Position numbers and translations under genes: made by a program | The notes under the pieces: generated by a model | What the model was told of the DNA's origin: nothing | Seen by the model: the letters and a program-made list of their open reading frames with translations, nothing else | The model's database searches: none | Shown here: piece by piece, positions 17,319 through 27,120 of the stretch | How the letters are laid out: every line of letters starts with the position of its first letter | Numbering within the stretch: the stretch's first letter is position 1 | IMG/VR virus record: IMGVR_UViG_3300033996_001256 | Span: 1 to 64,000 of that record | Direction: 5' to 3' (one strand) | Origin: a virus | Length of the DNA: 64,000 nt

Positions 17319-18326
17319 ATGGCACTTAAAAAGAATGACTTTAGTTCAGTAAAGAAGAAATTCTCAACTTCAGCAAAGTACAAACCACAGAGATTTTTTG
17401 ATTTAGGTGAACCATTCTTAGATGCCGTTGGTCTACCTGGTCCTGCAATGGGACACATTAATATGTTCTTGGGTCACTCAGATACGGGAAAAACAACTGC
17501 ATTGGTAAAGACTGCGGTTGATGCTCAGAAAAAAGGTATTTTACCTGTGTTTATTATCACAGAACAAAAATGGTCTTTTGATCACGCAAAACTAATGGGG
17601 TTTGAATGTGATGAGGTAGTTGATACGGAAACAGGAGAATTGGAATGGGATGGTTTTTATATCTTTAACAATAACTTTGACTACATTGAACAAATAACTG
17701 ACTATATTAATAGTTTATTAGATGCACAAGAAAAAGGTGAATTAGATTATTCATTATGTATCATGTGGGATTCAGTTGGTTCTGTTCCTTGTAAGATGAC
17801 TTATGAAGGTAAAGGTGGTAAACAACACAACGCATCCGTATTGGCGGATAAAATTGGAATGGGAATAAATCAACGTATTTCAGGATCTCGTAAATCAGAT
17901 TCAAAATTTGAAAATACGTTAATCATTGTTAATCAACCTTGGGTTGAGTTACCTGACAATCCATTCGGACAACCTAAGATTAAAGCAAAAGGTGGTGAGG
18001 CAATTTGGTTAAACTCTTCATTGGTATTCTTATTTGGAAACCAAAAGGGAGCGGGAACAACTAAGATCACTGCAACCAAAGATAAGAGAACGGTTAAGTT
18101 CGCATCAAGAACAAAAGTATCCGTTATGAAAAATCACATTAATGGACTTGGGTTTGAAGATGGTAAGATTATCGTAACTCCACATGGATTTTTACCAGGT
18201 AAAGACACAACTGAAGAGAAGGCATCTATTGAACAATACAAAAAAGAATATGCTGAGTATTGGAAAGATGTGATTGGAGTTGATGGTGAGTTTGATTTAA
18301 GAGCGGAAAGAGAAGAAGCAGAGTAA
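17319..18326 (+). CDS. uvsX: UvsX-like RecA-family recombinase
   Basis: A 335-residue RecA/UvsX-type ATPase; T4 UvsX is about 390. The Walker A motif GHSDTGKT is at residues 52-59 and the Walker B-type strand LCIMWDSVGS at about 146-155. The loop region AKGGEAIWLNSSLVF fits the RecA core. The last 40 residues are highly charged and acidic. It would form filaments on ssDNA and drive strand exchange in recombination-dependent replication, with SSB, gp46/gp47 and the nucleases in this window. It follows the 76-residue gene by one base and precedes the FEN gene. Confidence 0.88.
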   Translation: MALKKNDFSSVKKKFSTSAKYKPQRFFDLGEPFLDAVGLPGPAMGHINMFLGHSDTGKTTALVKTAVDAQKKGILPVFIITEQKWSFDHAKLMGFECDEVVDTETGELEWDGFYIFNNNFDYIEQITDYINSLLDAQEKGELDYSLCIMWDSVGSVPCKMTYEGKGGKQHNASVLADKIGMGINQRISGSRKSDSKFENTLIIVNQPWVELPDNPFGQPKIKAKGGEAIWLNSSLVFLFGNQKGAGTTKITATKDKRTVKFASRTKVSVMKNHINGLGFEDGKIIVTPHGFLPGKDTTEEKASIEQYKKEYAEYWKDVIGVDGEFDLRAEREEAE

Positions 18327-18347
18327 GAACCTTTGGTAAAAAATATA

Positions 18348-19355
18348 ATGACCAAAACACTTTTAGTTGACGGTAACAACTTATTAAAAATCGGATTTCA
18401 CGGAGTTAAGGACTTCTACAATAAAGGAGAACACGTAGGTGGTATTTGGCACTTTCTAAATACCCTACGTCGTTTTTTAGAGGATTCTAACTATAATAAA
18501 GTAGTTGTATTTTGGGATAGTAAAACTAGTTCATCTGAACGAAGATTATTATACCCAAAATATAAACTAAATCGTAAACCTTCGGCAACCGAACAAAAGG
18601 AAGAATCTTTCTCAACTCAAAAACAAAGGGTTAAACAATACCTTGAGGAGATGTTTGTAAGACAATTAGAGCTAGATCAGGCGGAAGCTGATGATCTTAT
18701 TGCCTACTATTGTCAAATATCATTAGATGAAGAGAAAACGATATTTTCAGGTGACAGAGACCTTACACAATTAATATCTGATAAAGTAACAATTTATTCC
18801 CCAAACACAAAACAATACTATAAGTTAGGTGATAAGATTAAGATAGATAATATTGAAATCCCACACTATAATATTAAAACTTATAAGATATTAGCCGGTG
18901 ATGGTGGGGATAACATTGATGGTATCTATTATTTAGGGGAGAAGACATTTGTAAAATTATTTCCTGAAATACTTGATTCAGAGGTTTCTTTTACCGATAT
19001 TTTAACAAAGGGTGAGGAATTACTAAAAGAACAAAAAGAGAATGTTGTTTTAAAAAATTTACTCAGTGGAAAGACCAAAGAAGGTATTTTCGGTGATGAA
19101 TTTTTTGTGATCAATAAAAAACTCGTAGATCTATCAGAACCTTTGATTAACGAAGAAGGTAAAGAGACGGTTAGATTATACTACTCAGAGTCAATGGACC
19201 CTGATGGTAGAGGACATAGGAATCTAATTAGGATGATGATGGACGACGGGTTTTTCAAGTATCTACCAAAAGGGGACGAAGCTTGGGTCAATTTTTTAAA
19301 ACCATTCTTAAAATTATCAAGAAAAGAAAAAACAAAGTTTAGAAACAAAAAGTAA
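18348..19355 (+). CDS. rnh: FEN-type 5'-3' exonuclease (T4 RNase H counterpart)
   Basis: A 335-residue flap-endonuclease/5' nuclease family protein; T4 RNase H is 305. Metal-binding acidic residues are visible in order: D8 in LLVDGNNLL, D57 in VVVFWDSKT, E113/D115/D116 in AEADDLIAYY, D136/D138 in FSGDRDLTQL, and D185/D188 in LAGDGGDNIDGI, the last with the helix-hairpin-helix region. The R-rich arch segment (ERRLLYPKYKLNRK) also fits. It would remove RNA primers and 5' flaps. The start is ATG 18348; a TTG at 18333 upstream is less likely. Confidence 0.85.
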   Translation: MTKTLLVDGNNLLKIGFHGVKDFYNKGEHVGGIWHFLNTLRRFLEDSNYNKVVVFWDSKTSSSERRLLYPKYKLNRKPSATEQKEESFSTQKQRVKQYLEEMFVRQLELDQAEADDLIAYYCQISLDEEKTIFSGDRDLTQLISDKVTIYSPNTKQYYKLGDKIKIDNIEIPHYNIKTYKILAGDGGDNIDGIYYLGEKTFVKLFPEILDSEVSFTDILTKGEELLKEQKENVVLKNLLSGKTKEGIFGDEFFVINKKLVDLSEPLINEEGKETVRLYYSESMDPDGRGHRNLIRMMMDDGFFKYLPKGDEAWVNFLKPFLKLSRKEKTKFRNKK

Positions 19356-19368
19356 AAACAAAAACAAG

Positions 19369-19818
19369 ATGAGAGATCAAGATGTAACGAAAGTTGAATT
19401 TCTATTAATGTGTAACGATAACATTGTAGTACAACGTTTTTTTAATGTTAAGGGATTCAACAAAAACGCCCATAAATCTGAAGAGTTTTACGACCATATG
19501 AATAGTCTATGTCGTGAATTTCAATATGATTTGAAAATGCGTTCAGTAGTCTATATGTTAGACAACAAATACGAAATTTCTGAGAATCCAGAGATTTTAA
19601 ACACGTCAATTACTGACGGGGAAGAGAATTTTAACATTTTTATTAAGCTTGGGGACATGACAATTTGTCATAGAAGGTTTGATGCTAAGGTGTACCCACC
19701 AAAGGTAAGATACACCGTAGACCTACGTCCGAAGTTAAAAGGTATCTTAAACGGCCTGACTGACATTTTTTCAGGTAAAAATTTTAATTATTTCCGTCCC
19801 GAATTTATCCAAAACTAA
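19369..19818 (+). CDS. Unknown protein between FEN and helicase genes
   Basis: A 149-residue protein of mixed strands and helices beginning MRDQDVTKVEFLLMCNDNI, with a basic/aromatic C-terminus (FSGKNFNYFRPEF). I do not recognise a domain. It lies inside the replication operon between the 5' nuclease and the replicative helicase, where T4-like phages can carry helicase loaders or recombination mediators, but nothing in its sequence proves such a role. It starts 14 bases after the preceding stop. Confidence 0.6.
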   Translation: MRDQDVTKVEFLLMCNDNIVVQRFFNVKGFNKNAHKSEEFYDHMNSLCREFQYDLKMRSVVYMLDNKYEISENPEILNTSITDGEENFNIFIKLGDMTICHRRFDAKVYPPKVRYTVDLRPKLKGILNGLTDIFSGKNFNYFRPEFIQN

Positions 19819-19821
19819 TAG

Positions 19822-19828
19822 TATTTAT
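19822..19828 (+). promoter_or_regulatory. TATTTAT motif upstream of helicase
   Basis: TATTTAT occurs 22 bases before ATG 19851, with AAGGAAAATT in between, one of the few Shine-Dalgarno-like stretches here. The spacing is longer than at the structural genes, so its role is less certain. Confidence 0.25.
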
Positions 19829-19850
19829 CTTTACTAACAGAAGGAAAATT

Positions 19851-21242
19851 ATGGCGACAAACAAAAATTTTGAGTATCTAGGAAACACATTCCAATTACA
19901 ATTACTTAATCAAATTATATTAGATAAAGAATTTTCACATTCAATTATTGATGTGATTGAGAACAATTATTTTGAAAACAAATACTTCAAAATAATAATT
20001 CAAATGATAAGAGAGTATTATACAAAATACGATCACACACCATCATTTGAGACATTAGAACAGATCACTAAATCTGAACTACAACAAGAGATTGCATCCA
20101 AAATAGTGTTGGATACAATTAAGAAAATTAAAGACGCACCTGTTGATGGCGTAGGTTTCGTACAGGAAAAAGCGTTAAAGTTCTGTAAACAACAAGAACT
20201 ACAAAAGGTTATGGGTAAGGCTCAAAAAATCATTGATGGAGGTGAATTTGAGAACTATGACGCTCTTGAAGAGATGGTTAGAGGAGCATTACAAGTCGGA
20301 GCAAAAGATACAAGTGCGATGGATGTATTCTCTAACATGGATCAAGTCCTTGACGATGATTACAGACACCCTATTCCAATGGGAATACCTGGTATTGATA
20401 AACTACTAAAGGGTGGTTTGGCTAAAGGTGAAATTGGTGTTATATTAGCACCAACGGGGGTTGGTAAGTCTACAATCTTAACTAAAATTGCTAACCACGC
20501 ATTCAACTTAGGAAATAACGTACTTCAGATCTTTTTTGAGGACAATCCTAAGGTAATTCAAAGAAAACACTACACACTTTGGACTAAGATTCATCCTGAC
20601 GAATTGTCAGAAAAAAGAGAAGAAGTTATTCAAAAAGTTAGGGAAATTGAGGATTCAATGCCTAACAAGTTAATTATGAATAAATTACCGTCTGATACTG
20701 TAACCATGTCACAAATTAAGAATCAAATTAGAAAGATGGTTGCTGATGGTAATAAGATTGATATGGTATTACTTGATTACATTGACTGTGTGGTTCCTGA
20801 CAAGAATTTAGGTGATGAATGGAAGAGTGAGGGGTCTGTAATGAGAGCATTTGAGGCTATGTGTCACGAAATGGATTTAGTTGGGTGGACTGCAACACAG
20901 GGTAATAGAAACTCTATTTCTTCTGAGGTTGTAACAACTGATCAAATGGGAGGATCTATTAAAAAGGCTCAAGTTGGTCACGTTATCATTACGGTAGCGA
21001 AAACACTACAACAAAAAGAGATGAAATTGGCGACAATCGCAATCACAAAATCAAGGGTCGGTGATGACGGAGTTGTATTTGAGAATTGTAAATTTGATAA
21101 TGCAATGTTGGACATTGACACCGAGAGTTCTATGACTTTCTTAGGTATTGAAGAACAAAAAGAAGAAAGACAACGACTAAGAGTCAAAGAGTTGTTACAG
21201 AAAAGACAAGAAAGACAAAAAGAAGAAACAAACAATAATTAA
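19851..21242 (+). CDS. 41: DnaB-like replicative helicase (gp41)
   Basis: A 463-residue hexameric replicative helicase; T4 gp41 is 475. The N-terminal helical domain (about 1-150) is followed by the RecA-like motor: Walker [10 protein letters not shown] at 200-208, a Walker B-type strand [10 protein letters not shown] with D310/D313, the motif [10 protein letters not shown], and a late motif [14 protein letters not shown] that includes the arginine-finger region. It would unwind the fork 5'-3' and work with the primase at 52643. It ends in a charged helical tail and is followed 13 bases later by nrdB. Confidence 0.88.
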   Translation: MATNKNFEYLGNTFQLQLLNQIILDKEFSHSIIDVIENNYFENKYFKIIIQMIREYYTKYDHTPSFETLEQITKSELQQEIASKIVLDTIKKIKDAPVDGVGFVQEKALKFCKQQELQKVMGKAQKIIDGGEFENYDALEEMVRGALQVGAKDTSAMDVFSNMDQVLDDDYRHPIPMGIPGIDKLLKGGLAKGEIGVILAPTGVGKSTILTKIANHAFNLGNNVLQIFFEDNPKVIQRKHYTLWTKIHPDELSEKREEVIQKVREIEDSMPNKLIMNKLPSDTVTMSQIKNQIRKMVADGNKIDMVLLDYIDCVVPDKNLGDEWKSEGSVMRAFEAMCHEMDLVGWTATQGNRNSISSEVVTTDQMGGSIKKAQVGHVIITVAKTLQQKEMKLATIAITKSRVGDDGVVFENCKFDNAMLDIDTESSMTFLGIEEQKEERQRLRVKELLQKRQERQKEETNNN

Positions 21243-21255
21243 TTTAAAAAGAAAG

Positions 21256-22203
21256 ATGGAAAAGATATTAAAGGAAAACCCTAATAGGTTTGTTATCTTC
21301 CCGATAGAGCACAACGACATTTGGGAATATTATAAAATGCATCAGGCGGCGTTTTGGACGGCTGAAGAAGTAGATTTAACTAATGACATTCGTGATTGGG
21401 AAAAATTAACAGATAATGAAAAGTTCTTTGTTAAGAACGTATTATCATTTTTTGCCGCTTCTGATGGAATTGTAAATGAAAATTTAGCGGAAAACTTCTA
21501 TCGTGAAGTACAATATCCTGAGGCTAAGTTTTTCTACGGATTTCAGTTAGCAATGGAGAATATCCACTCATTGATGTATTCGTTATTGATAGATACGTAT
21601 ATCAGTAATCCTAAAGAGAAAGATGAGTGTTTTAACGCTATTGAAAACTTACCAGCCGTTAAGAAAAAGGCTACTTGGGCTCTTAATTGGATTGAGAACG
21701 CATCTTTCCAAGAAAGATTAATTGCATTCGCAGCGGTTGAAGGTATATTCTTTTCAGGGTCATTCTGTTCAATCTTTTGGATGAAATCAAGAGGTATTAT
21801 GCAAGGATTATGTAACGCAAATTCATTGATCTTTAAAGATGAAAACTTACATTGTGATTTTGCAATTCACTTATTGAATAACCATTGTCAAGAAAAACCA
21901 TCTGAAAAAAGAATTAAAGAGATTTTGTTATCAGCTTTAGAGATTGAAAAAGAATTCATTACTGAGTCATTACCGGTATCATTGATTGGAATGAACTCAA
22001 ACTTGATGAAACAATATTTGGAGTTTGTTGTTGATGGTCTTTTAGTTAAATTTGGATGTAGTAAAGAATTTAACGTTGAACAACCATTTAAATTCATGGA
22101 ACAAATAGCGGTTGAAACAAAAGGTAATTTCTTTGAGTCAAGAACAATGGAATACCAAAAAGCAAAATTGAATGAAACGATTACGTTTGAAGAAGATTTT
22201 TAA
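21256..22203 (+). CDS. nrdB: Class Ia ribonucleotide reductase, small (beta) subunit
   Basis: A 315-residue NrdB. Diiron ligands are visible as D40, E101, H104, E162, E196 and H199, and the radical tyrosine is Y108 in ENIHSLMY (the same E-x2-H-x3-Y spacing as in E. coli), so it is a tyrosyl-radical class Ia enzyme. The C-terminal peptide ITFEEDF should dock on NrdA. It makes the radical needed to reduce ribonucleotides for phage DNA synthesis. It lies immediately upstream of nrdA, the reverse of the usual T4 order. Confidence 0.93.
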   Translation: MEKILKENPNRFVIFPIEHNDIWEYYKMHQAAFWTAEEVDLTNDIRDWEKLTDNEKFFVKNVLSFFAASDGIVNENLAENFYREVQYPEAKFFYGFQLAMENIHSLMYSLLIDTYISNPKEKDECFNAIENLPAVKKKATWALNWIENASFQERLIAFAAVEGIFFSGSFCSIFWMKSRGIMQGLCNANSLIFKDENLHCDFAIHLLNNHCQEKPSEKRIKEILLSALEIEKEFITESLPVSLIGMNSNLMKQYLEFVVDGLLVKFGCSKEFNVEQPFKFMEQIAVETKGNFFESRTMEYQKAKLNETITFEEDF

Positions 22204-22216
22204 ATATTAAAAAAAT

Positions 22217-24646
22217 ATGATGTCACTTAAAATATTAAAAAGAGATGGGGATAATGTAACGTTTAACCCACAAAAAATTTACAATCGTGTTAAACGATCG
22301 GCAAAAGGTTTGAATGTTAATTCAGACGAGATCTTTATAAAGGTTATTACTTCAGTACCAACTGAGGGTGAAATAACGACAAAAGAATTAGATAAACTTA
22401 TTTATGAAATTGCAGCATCTTATACCGGTAGTCACCACGATTACTCAAGATTAGCGTCTTCAGTAGCAATTTCTTCTTACCATAAAGAAACTAATCCAAG
22501 TTTTTCTGAGACAATGGTGGATTTACATTCATACGGAATTATAAATGACGGGTTAATGGAAACAATTCAAAAGTATGGCGAGGATTTAATTGATGAGGTA
22601 ATTAACCATGATAATGACTACAATTTTGATTACTTCGCTTGGAGATCTTTACAGGAAATGTACTTGTTAAAAAGACCTGATGGTGTTGTTGTTGAAAGAC
22701 CACAACATATGTATATGAGAGTTGCATTATGGGTTACGGATAACTTTAAAGATGCCGTTGAGTACTACAAATCACTATCAAATCAACTTATTTCTAAGGC
22801 AACACCAATTATGATTAATGCGGGTACAAAGGTACCTCAATTGGCTTCATGTGTGTTACATTATAATAATTCAGATTCAAGAAATGGTTTATTAAATACA
22901 TTAACTGATATATCAACCTATTCTTCAGACGCTGCAGGGATTGGATTATCAATGTCTAACATTAGAAGTAAGGAAAGTAGAATTTCAAGTTCAGGTGGTT
23001 ATGCAGGTGGTTTATTGAAGTATCTTAAAATCGTTAACGAATCTTTACGTTTCTTTAACCAACAAGGACGTAGACCTGGATCTGCAGCAATTTATCTTGA
23101 ACCTTGGCATAAAGATATATTTGATTTATTGGACATTAAAAAGAATACAGGAGCTGAGGAATTACGAGCACGTGATTTATTCACCGCACTTTGGATTCCT
23201 GATAATTTCATGAGAGCGGTAAAAAACAATACTGAATGGTATTTGTTCTGTCCTAATGATATTATCACTGCAGGTATTAAACCATTACAGGAATCTTTTG
23301 GTGATGAGTATGAGGAGAATTACAATAAGGCGGTTTCTTTAGGTTTGGGTAAAAAAGTTAAAGCTCAAGACATTTGGTCAAAAATTATTGAATCACAAAT
23401 TGAAACGGGGATTCCTTATTTATGTTCTAAGGATAGTGCAAACAAAAAAACAAATCACCAAAACATTGGTGTAATTAAACAATCTAACCTTTGTAATGAG
23501 ATTTATCAGTACACAGATGAAGAAACTACTGCTATATGTACGTTATCATCAATTGTTCTTAAAAACTTCATCAATGGAGGTAAGTTTGATTTTGAGTTGT
23601 TGTATAACGAAGTAAGAAAAGTTGTTAGAACTTTAAATAAAGTTGTAAACATCAATAATTACTCTACTGAAAAAGGACGTAAGGGTGGATTATATCAAAG
23701 AGCAATTGCAATTGGAACACAAGGACTAGCTGACGTATTCTATTTGATGGATTATATTTTCACGTCGGAAGAAGCTTGTAACTTAAACAAAGAAATCTTT
23801 GAAACAATTTACTTCGCGGCGATCACCGAAAGTAATAAATTGTGTGAGGGTGGTAAGTATGAACCATATGCTTACTTTAAAGGGTCACCAATGTCACAAG
23901 GAATATTCCAGTTTGATATGTGGGGATTGAAAGAAGATGATTTATCGGGAAGATGGGATTGGAGAACACTAAAAGAAAATGTTAGTAAGTATGGAGTTTG
24001 TAACTCTTTATTCACGGCTCAAATGCCTGTAGCGTCTTCTGCAAAGATTACAGGTTCATATGAAATGACTGAACCTGCTCACTCAGCAATCTTTAACAGA
24101 CGTGTTGTAGGTGGAGAAATTATGATTGTTAACAAGTATTTGATTAGTGATTTTGAAAAGATTGGAATTTGGTCTGAAGATTTAAAAAATGAAATTATTA
24201 TGAATGACGGATCAATCCAAAATATTAATTTTAATAATTACTTAGATCCTGAAGACAAACATTATAATAAGAAAGTTAAAAGAATTGAGCATTTGATTCC
24301 TAAATACAAAACAATTTGGGAGATATCACAAAAAGAACTCATCAACATGGCGGCAGACAGAGCACCGTTTATTGACCAATCACAATCAATGAACATTTAT
24401 ATGTCAAATCCATCATTATCTAAGATTACCTCGTCACACTTCCACTCTTGGGAGAAAGGATTGAAAACACTTTGTTATTATGTAAGAACTAAAGCGATTT
24501 CAACAGGGGCAAAACACTTGGCGTTGGACATGACAAAAAAAGAACCTGTTAAAAAAGTTGAAACTCCAAAAGTAGATTTTTCTAATATGAATTTACCTTC
24601 AAAACCTGATAGTTCAGAGTTTGAATGTTTCGGATGTTCATCTTAG
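22217..24646 (+). CDS. nrdA: Class Ia ribonucleotide reductase, large (alpha) subunit
   Basis: An 809-residue NrdA. It starts with an ATP-cone (about 3-92, LKILKRDGDNVTFNPQKIYN), so it probably keeps allosteric activity control. Catalytic residues are C212 (ASCVLH), N424/C426/E428 (NLCNEI) and C441 (AICTLSS), and the C-terminal redox pair is C804/C807 (ECFGCSS), re-reduced by a thioredoxin or glutaredoxin. The gene is uninterrupted, with no intron or intein although nrd genes often carry them. It ends the operon and is followed by a strong terminator. Confidence 0.93.
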   Translation: MMSLKILKRDGDNVTFNPQKIYNRVKRSAKGLNVNSDEIFIKVITSVPTEGEITTKELDKLIYEIAASYTGSHHDYSRLASSVAISSYHKETNPSFSETMVDLHSYGIINDGLMETIQKYGEDLIDEVINHDNDYNFDYFAWRSLQEMYLLKRPDGVVVERPQHMYMRVALWVTDNFKDAVEYYKSLSNQLISKATPIMINAGTKVPQLASCVLHYNNSDSRNGLLNTLTDISTYSSDAAGIGLSMSNIRSKESRISSSGGYAGGLLKYLKIVNESLRFFNQQGRRPGSAAIYLEPWHKDIFDLLDIKKNTGAEELRARDLFTALWIPDNFMRAVKNNTEWYLFCPNDIITAGIKPLQESFGDEYEENYNKAVSLGLGKKVKAQDIWSKIIESQIETGIPYLCSKDSANKKTNHQNIGVIKQSNLCNEIYQYTDEETTAICTLSSIVLKNFINGGKFDFELLYNEVRKVVRTLNKVVNINNYSTEKGRKGGLYQRAIAIGTQGLADVFYLMDYIFTSEEACNLNKEIFETIYFAAITESNKLCEGGKYEPYAYFKGSPMSQGIFQFDMWGLKEDDLSGRWDWRTLKENVSKYGVCNSLFTAQMPVASSAKITGSYEMTEPAHSAIFNRRVVGGEIMIVNKYLISDFEKIGIWSEDLKNEIIMNDGSIQNINFNNYLDPEDKHYNKKVKRIEHLIPKYKTIWEISQKELINMAADRAPFIDQSQSMNIYMSNPSLSKITSSHFHSWEKGLKTLCYYVRTKAISTGAKHLALDMTKKEPVKKVETPKVDFSNMNLPSKPDSSEFECFGCSS

Positions 24647-24669
24647 GATGAATCGTGTATCATGATGGG

Positions 24670-24699
24670 AAATCACGGCTTAGGTCGTGATTTTTTATT
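24670..24699 (+). terminator. Terminator after nrdA
   Basis: AAATCACG (24670-24677) pairs with CGTGATTT (24686-24693) around GCTTAGGT, followed by TTTTATTT. It closes the replication/nucleotide block before the second tail block. Confidence 0.85.
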
Positions 24700-24706
24700 T
24701 TATATG

Positions 24707-24740
24707 TATTTATTCAAAACACATAGATACTATATTTATT
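24707..24740 (+). promoter_or_regulatory. Two TATTTATT motifs before the gp25 gene
   Basis: TATTTATT occurs at 24707-24714 and again at 24733-24740; the ATG of gp25 is at 24745. This is the first promoter-like sequence after the nrdA terminator and would start the second tail block. Confidence 0.45.
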
Positions 24741-24744
24741 AGAT

Positions 24745-25203
24745 ATGGCAAATGGAATAACATATGGGATAAATTTTCCTTTTAGAGAATCTTACATTGG
24801 TAAATATTTAGATGTTTCTGATAGTACTGATGAAGAAGTTAGAAGTAATTTAATTCATTTATTGTTAACTAGAAAAGGGTATAGATATTATCTTCCTGAT
24901 TTTGGAACAAGATTGTATGAGTATATTTTTGAACCTCTTGATGGTCCTACATTTAGTGAAATTGAGGGTGAAATTAGAGACTCAGTTGAGAAATATATGC
25001 CGGGGGTACAAATAACTAATATATCAATTACCGACGCTTCTTTAGGTGAAGAAGATAAGGGTACTTTTATTAATCCTGATGGGGAAAGAGAATTTAAAGT
25101 ACAAGGTATAAGTGAAAAAGAACATACCGCAAAAATTAAAATAGATTATAAGGTAACAAATCAAGCCTTTGAAAGTAGTGATTTTGTAATTATCAATATT
25201 TAA
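24745..25203 (+). CDS. 25: gp25-like baseplate wedge protein
   Basis: A 152-residue protein of the GPW/gp25 family; T4 gp25 is 132. The diagnostic segment is YLPDFGTRLYEYIFEP followed by the helix FSEIEGEIRDSVEKYMPG and a terminal beta region. gp25 sits in the wedge next to the sheath and helps start sheath assembly. A slightly longer C-terminal strand region than T4 is seen. gp6 begins six bases after the stop, matching the conserved 25-6 gene pair of contractile systems. Confidence 0.88.
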   Translation: MANGITYGINFPFRESYIGKYLDVSDSTDEEVRSNLIHLLLTRKGYRYYLPDFGTRLYEYIFEPLDGPTFSEIEGEIRDSVEKYMPGVQITNISITDASLGEEDKGTFINPDGEREFKVQGISEKEHTAKIKIDYKVTNQAFESSDFVIINI

Positions 25204-25209
25204 TAGTAT

Positions 25210-27048
25210 ATGGCTGAGAAAAAAATATCCTACACAACCAGAGATTTTCAGGGAATAAGAACTGAGTTAATAAACTTTACACGAACTTATTATCCTGATT
25301 TGGTACAAAACTTTAACGACGCTGGGGTTTTCTCAGTAATGTTAGATCTAAATGCTGCCGTTACAGATAACCTACAATTCAATATTGACAGAAGTATCCA
25401 AGAAACGGTATTACAATACGCTCAACAAAAATCTTCAGTATATAATATCGCTAAGACTTACGGGTTAAAAATACCGGGTCAAAGACCTTCAGTGGCATTA
25501 GTTGATTTTTCAATAACGGTACCTGCATTTGGTGATAGAGAAGATTTAAGATATTGTGGAATCCTAAGAAGAGGATCTCAAGTAAATGGTGCAGGACAAC
25601 CATTTGAAACGGTTTACGACATTGATTTTGCATCTGCAATTAATGCGGAGGGAACTTTAAATAGATTAAAAACTCCTAACTTTGATGCTAATGGTAAATT
25701 ATTAAACTATACTATTACAAAAAGGGAAGTTGTTGTTAATGGATTTACAAAAGTATTCAAAAGAGTTATAACTCCAAATGATGTTAAACCATTCTTTGAA
25801 TTATTTTTACCTGAAAAAAATGTTTTAGGAATTACAAGTGTTATTTTAAAAGATGGTACACAATATAACACAATACCAAACCCACAAGAATTTTTAGGTT
25901 TAGAAAATAGATGGTATGAAGTTAAGGCACTTGCTGAAGACAGAGTATTCATTGAGGACCCAACTAAAGTTTCTGACCAACCTGGTACAAAGGTTGGTAA
26001 ATATATTTTAACCAATACTAAATTCACATCTGAATACACACCTGAAGGTTATTTGAAAATGACATTTGGTGGTGGTAATGTTTCTGCGGAAGAACAACTT
26101 AGAGATTTTGCAAGAACAGGAAAAGGATTTGATTTAAACAAATATTCAAATAACTTAGCATTAGGGGCGGCATTGAAATCAAACTCAACATTGTTCATTC
26201 AATATAGAGTTGGTGGTGGTCAAGCAACTAACTTAGGTATTAATGTTATCAATCAAATTGGAACGGTTTCATTCTTTGTTAATGGTCCTTCAGAAAGTAT
26301 TAACAGATCTGTAATCAATACGTTAAAATGTAATAATGTTACTGCGGCAATTGGAGGGGCAAACGCACCGACACTTGAAGAGGTTAGAAACTTAGTTTCA
26401 TATAACTTCTCGGCACAAAACAGAGCGGTAACTATAAATGACTACGAATCTATCATTAGAACAATGCCATCTCAGTTCGGGGCACCTGCAAAAGTTGCGA
26501 TTACGGAAGAGAATAATATGATTAAGATAAAAATGTTATCTTACGATACAAGTGGTAATTTAACCGACACTGTTTCTAATACATTAAAAACTAATGTCGC
26601 AAATTACCTTTCTAACTATAGAATGATTAATGATTATATTTCAATTGAAAGTGCAAACCCAATTGACTTGGCAGTTAACGTTGATGTTGTGTTGGATGCT
26701 AGTCAAAACCAAGGCGCGATTGTATCTAAAATAATTGATATTATAACGACATACTTTAGTCCTACAACAAGACAATTAGGTCAAAATGTTGTGGTATCTG
26801 AATTAAGAAGACTAATCCAAGCTGAAAATGGGGTTGTAAGTATTTCTGATATGGAATTCTTTAATAAGGTTGGAGGTCAGTATTCTTCAAATCAAACATC
26901 TCAAAAATATTCAGATCCGGCAACTAAACAAATCCAATTAATTGCCGATACAATTTTTGCTGAACCTACTCAAATTTATCAAATTAGATACCCAAACAAA
27001 GACATTAATGTAAGGGTTATCAATTTAAGTACGGTTAATTTCTCCTGA
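25210..27048 (+). CDS. 6: gp6-like baseplate wedge protein (baseplate J family)
   Basis: A 612-residue homologue of T4 gp6 (660), the protein that forms the inner baseplate ring. It begins ISYTTRDFQGIRTELINFT, typical for the family, contains the baseplate-J signature near 405-430 (QNRAVTINDYESIIRTMP), and ends in repeated strand regions. It directly follows gp25. No truncation is visible. The stop is followed by a 72-base T-rich spacer and a promoter-like motif. Confidence 0.85.
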   Translation: MAEKKISYTTRDFQGIRTELINFTRTYYPDLVQNFNDAGVFSVMLDLNAAVTDNLQFNIDRSIQETVLQYAQQKSSVYNIAKTYGLKIPGQRPSVALVDFSITVPAFGDREDLRYCGILRRGSQVNGAGQPFETVYDIDFASAINAEGTLNRLKTPNFDANGKLLNYTITKREVVVNGFTKVFKRVITPNDVKPFFELFLPEKNVLGITSVILKDGTQYNTIPNPQEFLGLENRWYEVKALAEDRVFIEDPTKVSDQPGTKVGKYILTNTKFTSEYTPEGYLKMTFGGGNVSAEEQLRDFARTGKGFDLNKYSNNLALGAALKSNSTLFIQYRVGGGQATNLGINVINQIGTVSFFVNGPSESINRSVINTLKCNNVTAAIGGANAPTLEEVRNLVSYNFSAQNRAVTINDYESIIRTMPSQFGAPAKVAITEENNMIKIKMLSYDTSGNLTDTVSNTLKTNVANYLSNYRMINDYISIESANPIDLAVNVDVVLDASQNQGAIVSKIIDIITTYFSPTTRQLGQNVVVSELRRLIQAENGVVSISDMEFFNKVGGQYSSNQTSQKYSDPATKQIQLIADTIFAEPTQIYQIRYPNKDINVRVINLSTVNFS

Positions 27049-27098
27049 TAATTTATTTTTTTTTAATTAGAACTACTTTTTGAAAATAGGAACTAAAC

Positions 27099-27105
27099 TA
27101 TTTAT
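27099..27105 (+). promoter_or_regulatory. TATTTAT motif, candidate late promoter element
   Basis: TATTTAT ends 15 bases before ATG 27121, in the 72-base spacer after gp6. Confidence 0.4.
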
Positions 27106-27120
27106 CAAAAAAAGACTTTA

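Noticed and set aside
21256-24646. Intron or intein in the nrd genes
   Set aside because: Both frames are continuous with normal lengths and all catalytic residues in order.
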